A stretch of 64,000 nucleotides of DNA from Artemisia argyi. Its lineage: Eukaryota; Streptophyta; Magnoliopsida; Asterales; Asteraceae. Location of the stretch: the NCBI GenBank assembly GCA_030686995.1, contig CM060703.1, positions 119,580,861 through 119,644,860 on the forward strand. Direction: 5' to 3'. This document shows positions 24,391 to 32,843 of the stretch, in pieces. The position numbers and the translations under genes were made by a program. The notes under the pieces are model-generated. The model searched no databases. It was not told the origin of the DNA and saw only the letters and a program-made list of their open reading frames with translations. The stretch's first letter is position 1, and each line of letters opens with the position of its first letter.

Positions 24391-24602
24391 AAGCTTTTTA
24401 ACAGGGTACACACTACTTAAACTTGGCTGATTTGGCCTGTGGAGTCTATCCCAACTCGTGGCAACATATATTTTAAGCTGCATGTCAAACCCAACCTTTC
24501 ATTTCATTTATACAAAGGAAGTGCATTTTAACTATAGGGTATTTTATATACTTTTCCAGGAAGCAATTTAGCCTAGTTGCATTTAACTCATTTAATTTAG
24601 TT

Positions 24603-25421
24603 CACTACAACATTGACCGGATTTAGCAGGGACATTTTGATGCATTCGGCGGGGACATATCCCCACCAATAACTTTCGGCGGGGACATGTCACCGCCGAA
24701 AGTCCCCCGCCAAAACCCCCTCGCTGATACCTTTTGGCGGGGACAGTTACCTCTTTTGGCGAGGACTTATGGGTCCCATAGCCTTTTGATCTGGTCAAAC
24801 AATGTCCATTGTGGCCCTACTTTTGGCGTGGACGTGTCCTCGCCAAAAATAGTATTCACTAATGTAATTAGTGCTTTAATCACTAATTAAATTAATGTTA
24901 CACCACTTTTGGCGGGGACGTCTCCCCACTAAAAGGTACTTCGGCTATTGAGTTCACACTTTTTGGCGGCGACATATCCTCTCTAAAAGTGGCTTCCACA
25001 GTAAAGGTCCTACCTTTTAGCGGGGACATCTACATACTAAAAGGTACTTTGACTATTGAGGTCTCACTTTTTGGCGGGGATATATCCCCGCTAAAAAAAT
25101 GAACCATATTATACATGTTACCTTTCGGCGGGGACATGTCCCCGCTAAAAGGCTATCACCCATTTTGCAGCATATTGCTACAAAATGCGTAATTTTCAGA
25201 TTTTTTCTGGAATTTTTCCGAAAAAATTTAAACAATAACTTGTAACCTGTCACTAGTATATATACCCAGATCCACTACAACATCGCCATACACTAGTATA
25301 TATACATAAATCCACTACAACATCGCCAAATCTCTAAACATAATATCATATATAACCAAAACGCTACAATATCGCCAAACGGTTCAAAAACCCTAATCAC
25401 ATGATTATCCGCAAATGGTTC
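24603..25421 (-). mobile_element. CACTA (En/Spm) element, end fragment with subterminal repeats
   Basis: The terminus CACTACAACATTG at 24603 is followed by many copies of a palindromic motif built on TTTTGGCGGGGACA and TGTCCCCGCCAAAA, typical subterminal transposase-binding repeats of plant CACTA elements. Near 25250-25330 a 40-bp unit with CACTACAACATCGCC is repeated in tandem. Copia element D begins at 25422. The CACTA sequence resumes after its target duplication at 57579, where CCGCAAATGGT recurs. Confidence 0.75.
24640..25152. repeat. GGCGGGGACA palindromic subterminal repeats
   Basis: At least eight degenerate copies of GGCGGGGACA or its complement; several are paired head to head, for example around 24685-24720 and 25115-25152, forming potential hairpins. 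Confidence 0.85.
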
Positions 25422-26711
25422 TGTTGACATAAATAATGCCTAAAAACATTGTTAATATTTAATGACATCTCTACGTTTTGATAATTACAAAACGTAAACT
25501 TATTGAACTAAAAATTATGATGTAAACAAGTATTTAGTGATAAATATCTCTATTTACATCCAAATCACTTAAGGTATGAATAGACAAAGTATTTATTGCA
25601 TTCTATGATCAAAGAAAATTTTTCTAAATCAACAGATTTTTTATAAAATGTCATAAACATTTTAAATCATATACAAAATCATTTTTGAAATTAAAAGAAT
25701 ATGTTTAAATCATTATAAATATATGAATTCAAAATTTTAACCAAAAATGGCAAAAATAATCCAGAAAAACTTTCCTCACAAAAGGACAAACAATCCCAAC
25801 GTTTTGGAGGGGGCAGCCCTCTTAATTCCTAGGCGGCCACCTTAATTATTAAGGGGACCGGCACGCTCCAGAATAGTGATTTTCTAGCCTATAAATACTG
25901 GTTCATTTCACAGATTTTTCTCACCTTTTGCACTCCAAAACTTTCTGATCTAAATCCTCATTTTCATTTCCTATAATCCTTTGATCATATATACATAAAT
26001 CTTTGTTTCAAAGTGATCCAAGTCTCAGCCTTTCAAGTGCAAAATAAGAATACTTCTACTCTCCAAGACAAGAAGTGTTACAACTTGTTGTGACCTTTAC
26101 ATCCAAGTTGTTAGAGCATCATTCATTACATATATTTTTTTGTGTAATTAGTTGTGAATATTTGGTAGAATATAGATTAGCAAGGTGTGTAGATAGAAAG
26201 ATTTAGGAGTAGATTGTTGTGTAGTAGATTGTTGGGAAGTAGATAGTTGTGAGGAAGATAGCTGTAAAATAGATAGGTGTGAAGAAGTTGTATTGAAATT
26301 AAGGTGTGACTAGGTGTGAAGAAGTTGTGTAGAAGGTGTGATTAAGGTGTGACGAAGTTGTGGTGTGCATATTGGTGTGTAAGGTTTTCTCCGTCATAAA
26401 GGAGCTTATTGACATAGTGAATAAAACTCTCGAGTTAGGTGCTCGGGGAGTGGAGAAGGGCAAGGAAGGTGTCATTGTAGCCGAACCACTATAAATCTCT
26501 TGTCTCGTGGTTCGATCTTTCCATCTCATACTCATTTCATTTCTTATATTATCATTGCTTTAGTATCTAATAATAGTTGTTTATATTGTGCAAGACTTGA
26601 ATTCAAATAATATCGAATCTATAATTTTTGTAAGTAAACAAAACACGCAAACAACTTTTATAACAAATTAAAAAGACGTAAAACTATTCAACCCCCTTCT
26701 AGTTTTCCACA
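25422..26711 (+). repeat. 5' LTR of copia D
   Basis: 1,290 bp, TGTTGACATAA to TTTTCCACA. It contains a palindromic CCTTAATTATTAAGG block at about 25806-25874 directly before the TATA box. A stretch of about 166 bp (about 26249-26414), rich in GTGTGAAGAAGTTGTG-like repeats, is absent from the 3' LTR. Confidence 0.93.
25890..25897 (+). promoter_or_regulatory. TATA box in 5' LTR of copia D
   Basis: TATAAATA located 16 nt after the palindromic block, conserved at 56927-56934 in the other LTR. Confidence 0.6.
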
Positions 26712-26713
26712 AT

Positions 26714-26730
26714 TGGTATATGGAGCCAGG
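26714..26730 (+). other. PBS of copia D
   Basis: TGGTATATGGAGCCAGG, a slightly diverged initiator-Met-type PBS two bases after the LTR end. Confidence 0.75.
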
Positions 26731-26767
26731 TCAAGCGTGATATTTAAAATATATTGTATTTTAAAAC

Positions 26768-27547
26768 ATGCAACGATCTATGGAATCTGAAAAATATTTG
26801 GAAGGGCAATCTATGCAAAGACCACCACTATTTGAAAGTGATGGATTTTTATATTGGAAAAATAGATTCGAAACTTATGTGAAATCTAAAGAACTTGATC
26901 TTTGGCATGTTATTACCTTTGGTGATTTTCCTCCCATTCAACAAAATCCAGAAACTAAAATGGATGAAATTGTACCTTTTGAAAAACAAAATGATGATTT
27001 GAAAAAGAAACTAGCTAAAAATAATGAAGCTAAAATGGTAATTTATAATGCGTTACAGCGCAAAGAATATGAAAGAATTTTTATGTGTAAAACCGCCAAA
27101 GAAATTTGGGAATCACGACTTATTACTCACCAAGGTAATAGTCAAGTCAAAGACAATAAAATAGATCTTCTTGTACAACAAGATGAACAATTTACGATTC
27201 CGGAAGAGGAATCAAGTGATAATGCTTTTGCTAAATTTAACACTATTATCACAAGTTTAAAAGCACTTGATGAGACATTTTCTAGTAAAAATTGTGTTAG
27301 GAAATTTCTTAGGGCATTGCATCCAAAATGGCGAGATAAAGTCACGGCAATTGAAGAATCAAAGAATTTGATTACGTTATCACTTGATGAACTTATTGGC
27401 AACTTGAAGGTCCATGAAGAAATTATAAGAAGAGATTCGGAAACGGTCAAAGTCAAGAAAGAACAAACTAAATCCATTGCTCTAAAAGCCAAAAAGGAAC
27501 CTAGTGACGATGATGATTCAAGTGACGAGAGTGAAGACGAAGAATAG
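26768..27547 (+). pseudogene. Gag of copia D (N-terminal part)
   Basis: 259 residues. The UBN2-type copia gag region begins [20 protein letters not shown] (about 17-36) and runs through [19 protein letters not shown] to [19 protein letters not shown], followed by a Lys-rich stretch and an acidic tail ([14 protein letters not shown]). A TAG at 27545-27547 ends it, but the same frame continues without shift into the zinc knuckle, so this stop probably arose in a longer gag-pol ORF. Gag would assemble the particle and package the RNA. Confidence 0.85.
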
Positions 27548-28866
27548 GCAATGGCCGTAAGAGAATTCAAGAAATTCTTCAGAAGACGAGGAAGATTCAC
27601 TAGATTACCACGAGACGAAAGAAAGTCATTCCAAAGAAATAGAAGTGATAACTACGGGAAAAGAAAGTGTTTTAGATGTGGAAGTCTAAATCATCTCATT
27701 GGTGAATGTCTAAAGCCACCGGGTTATGAAAATCAAGGCGCCTTTGTTAGTGGAACTTGGAGTGATAGTGACAAAGAAGAAGTGGAAAAACCAAGAGACG
27801 AAAAATGTTTTGTGGCCAAAGCAACCGACGAAATATGTTTAGGAATAGACTTGGAGCTCGACGAATGGATTAAGGATAGCGGATGTTCGAGGCACATGAC
27901 GGGGAATCGCAAGCTATTTTCTACGTATAAGGCATTCAATGCAGGTAATGTTATTTTCGGTAGTTACTTGAGTGGAAAAATCATTGGCAAATGTACGATT
28001 TCTCAAGACTCACTTACTATTGAAAATGTTGAGCATGTAGATAATTTAACATATAACTTGCTTAGTATAGGTAGACGAATTAGGAAAGGAGGCATATATG
28101 TTATGAAACTAGGAAACAAACCGGAAGATAGGATATGCCTAACAACCCTAGACAAAAACTCTACTTTGTGGCATAGGAGATTAGGACATACGAACATGCA
28201 ACAAATACAATCTTTGGCCTCTAAAGAACTAGTTAGAAACTTGCCTAACCTAAGATATGACAAACACTTTTGTGCTGCTTGTAAAATTGGAAAACAAGCT
28301 CATGCTAGTCATAAAGCTAAGAATATAGTATCCACTACTAGGTGCCTAGAATTATTACATATGGATCTATTTGGTCCATCCGCTGTGCAGAGCTATGGAG
28401 GAAACAATTATACCTTAGTAATAGTAGACGACTATTCACGATACACATGGACTAGGTTCTTAAGTGACAAAACCCAAGCCTTTGAAAAATTAGAAATATT
28501 TAGTAAAATGATTCAAAATAAATTAGGATGCACAATAGTATCTATTAGGACAGACCATGGTAGGGAATTTGATAATGAAGTACAATTCGGAAAATATTGT
28601 GATTTAAATGGAATATCTCACAATTTCTACGCTCCTCGTACACCTCAATCAAATGGTGTAGTAGAAAGAAAGAATAGGTCACTACAAGAAATGAGTAGAA
28701 CAATATTAAATGAACAACGCATCCCACAAAAATTTTGGTGTCACGCTGTAGATACATCAACATATATAGTTAATAGGGTATCAATTAGAAGAATTTTAGA
28801 AAAACTCCTTATGAATTGCTAAGAGGTAGAAAACCTAACTTAAGCTACTTTAGGGTATTCGGAAGT
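27548..28866 (+). pseudogene. Zinc knuckle, protease and integrase of copia D
   Basis: It continues gag in frame. The CCHC-like knuckle CFRCGSLNHLIGEC comes first, then protease with WIKDSGCSRHMTGN (catalytic DSG). Next are the GAG-pre-integrase zinc domain (LWHRRLGHTNMQQIQSL through HFCAACKIGKQAHASH) and the integrase core with all three acidic residues in context: HMDLFGPS, IRTDHGREF and NGVVERKNR. A frameshift in an A-run at about 28799-28804 puts the last part (RGRKPNLSYFRVFGSKC) in another frame, up to the insertion site of element C at 28871. Confidence 0.9.
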
Positions 28867-28871
28867 AAATG
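28867..28871. other. Target duplication AAATG, left copy (element C)
   Basis: AAATG immediately precedes the LTR start TGATGAGTGC and is repeated at 36740-36744 after the 3' LTR. Confidence 0.95.
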
Positions 28872-29675
28872 TGATGAGTGCTCAAACACTCATCATTTTG
28901 GGTCAAATCTGAGCTACAAAACATTTAAAAACAATCAATAATGCATCAAAATACTGAAAATATCCCAAAAATTGTGTTTTATATGTTTTAGATGCAAAAT
29001 GAGTAAAAACAGATGAAAAACGATCAAAGTTTGCATAATTGGCAGTTTCAGTCCCCCAACTTTCAAAACTTGTCAAAATTTGTCGCTGAGCATTTATTTT
29101 GAAAGATAAGTTAACCCAAGTCCTTTAAAAGTTAAAAGTTATCAAAAATGATCCTTGGGTAAAAAGTTTTGAGAATTTACAAGTTTAGTCCCCGGAGTTT
29201 CAGATATTGGCAGATTTGGTCCCTTGTGGAAAATTTTGGAAGAAAAGTCATTATTGGTCCTTGGAAACTCAAAAGTTATCACAAATGATCCCTTGGTGTA
29301 AAGTTTGAAGAATTTGCATAATTGGTCCCTCAAGTTTCAACAATTGACAAATTTAGTCCCCGAAGGACCAAAAGTGAAAAATATCATTTTTATCCTTGGA
29401 ATATGAAAACTTGGCAAGTATGACCCTTTTGATAACTTTATGAAAGTTGCACGTTCAGTCCCACCATTTTCAGTTTTTTACACTTATGGTCCTTGTGAAA
29501 TGATAAAACAAAATGGACCCTTGTTATTTATTTGACCCAAAATCCAAATCCACCAAACCTGATCCACCAAAAACCCATCAGCCCAAACTACCCAAGCCCA
29601 GTCCATTCCCTTTTTACTAATAAAAACTCACCCCAACTCAACCCCATCCTTTCTTGTTTTGTTTAGCATCAATCA
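28872..29675 (+). repeat. 5' LTR of element C, internally deleted
   Basis: 804 bp. The first about 770 bp match the start of the 3' LTR with roughly 4-5% difference by eye, and the last about 16 bp match its end (GTTTAGCATCAATCA). About 3.1 kb of LTR, including the TATA box, is missing, so the deletion must postdate insertion. Confidence 0.9.
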
Positions 29676-29680
29676 AATTT

Positions 29681-29698
29681 TGGCGCCGCTGCCGGGGA
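29681..29698 (+). other. PBS (tRNA-Asp type) of element C
   Basis: TGGCGCCGCTGCCGGGGA, five bases after the LTR end, the Athila-type PBS. Confidence 0.93.
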
Positions 29699-30008
29699 GG
29701 TTGTGCGCGTTATTTTAAACGGTTTTTGCAGATTAGTGAGTCTGGATACACGCTCATTGTGTATTTATCCATCCTTGTTCATATTTTCTTATTTTTATAT
29801 AAAAACAAAACAAATCGTGAATTTTACCATTTCAGATTACTCAATGATTACTTTGTATGATCTACGAGGAAACGATTTGGTTTTTCAAAATGATTACCAA
29901 AAACATTTTTAATAAGTTTTCAACGAACACAAAAAACCCAAAAATATTTTTCCTTACCCTCTATCCGTTTGATTCTACCTTCTTATACCCCTCTCATGTA
30001 TAATTCTT
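29699..30008 (+). other. Leader of element C
   Basis: Non-coding stretch between PBS and ORF, A/T-rich; I see no further feature. Confidence 0.6.
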
Positions 30009-32012
30009 ATGGCGTTTCTCGGCTACCCGTGTTTTCACTGTAAAAGCCCGATTGAGAATGGCTATCATTGTCTCCGGTGTATTTGTGAGAAGTGTGGGAA
30101 TAATTGTAGTCACAGATTTTGTACTGTGTGCAATTTGTTCATAAATCCAAATTCTCCTAATGATTCATCAAATCTTTCTAACGATCCTCCTCACACATCT
30201 TCGTTGAAACAACTTCATTGCGTTAGCTGTGGAGATCCGTTAGGAGATGGTTCACTTTGTGAACGGTGCAATTGCAAGGATTGTGGACTTAGCCATGAAC
30301 TTTGTGCATGTTGTGTTTTTAGAACTGAACCTACATTCACCTCTGATTACGATCAGAACTTTTGTGAATATTCTCAAAACGATTACGACCACATTCCTAA
30401 TAACCCATATGAGTAAGAACCATATCATTCAAATACCAATGATGCTTCATATCAAAACACACCAAGTTTTTCTTGTGAGTGTTGTGGTGGTCCACACTCC
30501 ACTTTGGATTGTCAATCGAGAAACATGCTTGTCTATGAGCAGTTTCCTGATAAAAATTTTGACCACAATCTACATGAATCACAGTCACATCAGTTTCATT
30601 GGTGTGACTACTGTGGAAACTCACATTTTAGCTCAGAGTGTCTTATTAGGAACACACCTGTCTATGAGTATGTTCCTGATGACAATTCTGACGAAGATGC
30701 AGAAGATGCCCTTCTCATTGATCTTCTAGATTCATTGGTTGATTTGAAGGGTCGTAAACATTCCCATGATAATCCAAAACAAATATCAATGGAAGAATTG
30801 TTAGCTGAAGAACAGGCTGTCAAAATAAATTCCCAAGATGCCATTGAAAAATTTGTTAGGGAATCAATTGCAAAAGAAAAAGCAACCAGACATAGCTCTC
30901 AATTCCGTTTCATTCCTGATGACAGCGGTGATGAAGATACACTTGATATTCTTCAATTTTATTAAGATTCATCAGATACATCAGTTGAGATACCATCAGT
31001 TGAGATTCCATCTCAACCTACTGTTATCACACCCGAGGTTCCCACTCACTCCCTGAGCATGGGGGACGAGCATCTTGACACTGTTCCTGAAAAGGAATCA
31101 AACGAATTCATAAAGTCTAGTATTGTGGACCTTGTCCCAATCCCAAGAGAGTCACAGGGAATTCTAGATCATATGTGTGATATCCCTCCTCCTATTATCT
31201 TCCCAACTAATCATGCTGAGATGTTCTCCGATTCTACTTGTGACGATTCGTTATCTTGTGGAGACATCAGTTATGTGGAAGAATTACCTTCTGAGCTAGT
31301 CAGCTTAGAAGAAGAGAATGATGAAGAAACTGACACTGAAATCCAAGATGAAGCACTTCGTGCAACATTATTGAATGTCAATCTCCTCATTTCTAAAATC
31401 GAGGCTTTCAATATGAAACCCATTTCATCTCCTATCCCCATTAAGGATAGTGACATTCTTTCCGATGATCCTATACCGGAATTTGAAGCCTTTAGTTTTG
31501 ATCATATGGGAGAGAAGATTAGTGGCAGTACCACTTCTCATTCTCAAATTTCTCTCCCCGTATATGATTCATTCACTTTCAAGGAGTTCTCCCGTGAACT
31601 TACTCATATCATATCTCCACCGGAGTATGATAACTTCTACTTTGATCTAGACAAAGATGATCCTTGTGTCCCAGGGGGAAATGTTCTCAACCATGAGAAT
31701 TTGCTTGATATCAAAATCCCATCCCTCCCGCCCATAATATGTTTAGATCAAAGGAGCTTCAATGATGAGATTCATGATATACCAATTATGAATTCTCTTT
31801 CTAATGATGATATGTTAGTCTTGCTTGTTATCAAGATTTTCCTTCCATACTTCACCTACCGGGTGACTTCTCCTATTCTTCACTCCTTTGGGAATGAAGA
31901 AATTATCTTTGACCCCGGCATCACCGCTTATAGTTTATACTATTTAAAGCCGGGTACTTATCTCATCGGTGTGGAACTTTCACGTACTTCAATGTTTATC
32001 CAAACCTCTTGA
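30009..32012 (+). pseudogene. Cys-rich zinc-knuckle protein of element C, two in-frame stops
   Basis: One reading frame of about 667 codons runs from ATG 30009, broken only by TAA at 30414-30416 and 30963-30965. Residues 8-42 and 71-102 form two similar Cys-rich blocks (CFHCKSP, CICEKCG; CVSCGDP, CNCKDCG). Two CX2CX3HX4C knuckles follow: CECCGGPHSTLDC from residue 156 and CDYCGNSHFSSEC from 199. The rest is acidic, with repeated PDDNSDED/PDDSGDED motifs and a conserved-looking EEIIFDPGI near the end. The knuckle spacing equals that of Athila Gag in A and B, so a nucleocapsid-like RNA-binding role is plausible but unproven. After a frameshift near 31970 a second frame carries LLNESPMKIVSS and ends with TGA at 32066-32068. 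I know relatives of this ORF only as unnamed Asteraceae repeat proteins. Confidence 0.8.
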
Positions 32013-32065
32013 ATGAAAGTCCGATGAAGATTGTTTCTTCCACATCTTGCTTCCCCAAGAACAAA

Positions 32066-32097
32066 TGAATTCGAGGTCGAGTCAAGCTAGCGACTCG
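32066..32097 (+). other. Alternative stop and stop-proximal stem-loop of element C
   Basis: TGA at 32066-32068 is followed after 9 nt by CGAGTC...GACTCG (32078-32097). In B and A the same hairpin follows the pol stop after 10 nt. A second small hairpin, GGGTTTTCACCC, follows near 32127. Confidence 0.75.
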
Positions 32098-32290
32098 GTA
32101 AACAAAAACAGTAGCATGCATATGGGGTTTTCACCCTAAATGTGAGGGAGTTGCCCATGCTGTTAAAAAAAATGAAATGAATAAAAATGGTATTTCCACA
32201 TTTGGCTTGTAATCTTGCCTTTTTACGTTCAAAGAGTTGGCATAATTGCCGAGACTTTGAATATTGAGGACAATATTCAATTCTAAGTGT

Positions 32291-32308
32291 GGGGGGGGGG
32301 GGGGGGGG
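32291..32308 (+). repeat. Internal G18 tract of element C
   Basis: Preceded by ATTGAGGACAATATTCA and TCTAAGTGT, so that the junction TAAGTGTGGGGG imitates the true PPT TTTAGTGTGGGGGAT at 32829-32843. Confidence 0.9.
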
Positions 32309-32397
32309 AATTTTTGGCCAAAAATTTTAAAATTTTTTCACTTAAGTTTCAAATTTTTGAGGTTATCAGTCTACCATGTCTAACCCACAAAAGGACT

Positions 32398-32775
32398 GGC
32401 TAATCCAGGAGCAAACGGCTCTTGGTAAAGATATATCAAATCCGTTTATGGCTGACAATTTGCCCAAAATTGTACGGTATTCAACTCACCATATCTTAAA
32501 AAGTAAAGAGTTGGCTAGCCCACAAGGTTATGGCTTGTGGTAAAGGTAGTGGAAAACCATAATTTGTAATCAACTCACCAAGATGATAATAACTGCATCA
32601 AGAGTTGGCTAGTCCAGAAGCAAACGGCTTCTGGTAAAGACAAATCAAATCCGTTGACAGCTTATGATTTGCTCAAAATCATATGGTTATCAGTGTACCA
32701 TAGTTCTTACTTGAACTGAAACATTTGGCTACTCCAGAAGTAATGGCCTTTGGTAAATAGACATCAAATCCATTA
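32398..32775 (+). repeat. Four tandem stem-loop modules of element C
   Basis: Each module of about 100 bp starts GGCTA(A/G/C)(T/C)CC and contains a hairpin followed by GTAAA. The hairpins lie at 32405-32425, 32519-32540, 32614-32634 and 32734-32753. Stems differ but still pair: CCAGAAGC/GCTTCTGG against CCACAAG/CTTGTGG. Modules 1 and 3 have a second hairpin (32455-32473 ACAATTT/AAATTGT; 32664-32682 ATGATTT/AAATCAT), again compensated. Confidence 0.85.
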
Positions 32776-32830
32776 AATTTTCAAAACAGGTTATTTTTAG
32801 ATTCTATATTGCTAGGGACTAGCAATAGTT

Positions 32831-32843
32831 TAGTGTGGGGGAT
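32831..32843 (+). other. Polypurine tract of element C
   Basis: TAGTGTGGGGGAT directly before the 3' LTR. Confidence 0.9.

Larger units (their letters stand above)
20914..24602. other. Intergenic region upstream of the C2H2 gene
   Basis: No supported gene. It includes a T28 run, a putative MITE end and a short ATT repeat. Small ORFs here (for example near 22226-22408) show no recognisable domain or conservation signal. The gene's promoter must lie in its left part, but I cannot point to a convincing TATA box. Confidence 0.6.
32098..32830 (+). other. 3' untranslated region of element C
   Basis: Holds the G18 tract and four stem-loop modules listed separately. No ORF. Confidence 0.75.

Noticed and set aside
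24640..25152. CRISPR-like array of GGCGGGGACA repeats
   Set aside because: Spacing and length vary and the units are palindromic; this is a CACTA subterminal region in a plant genome.
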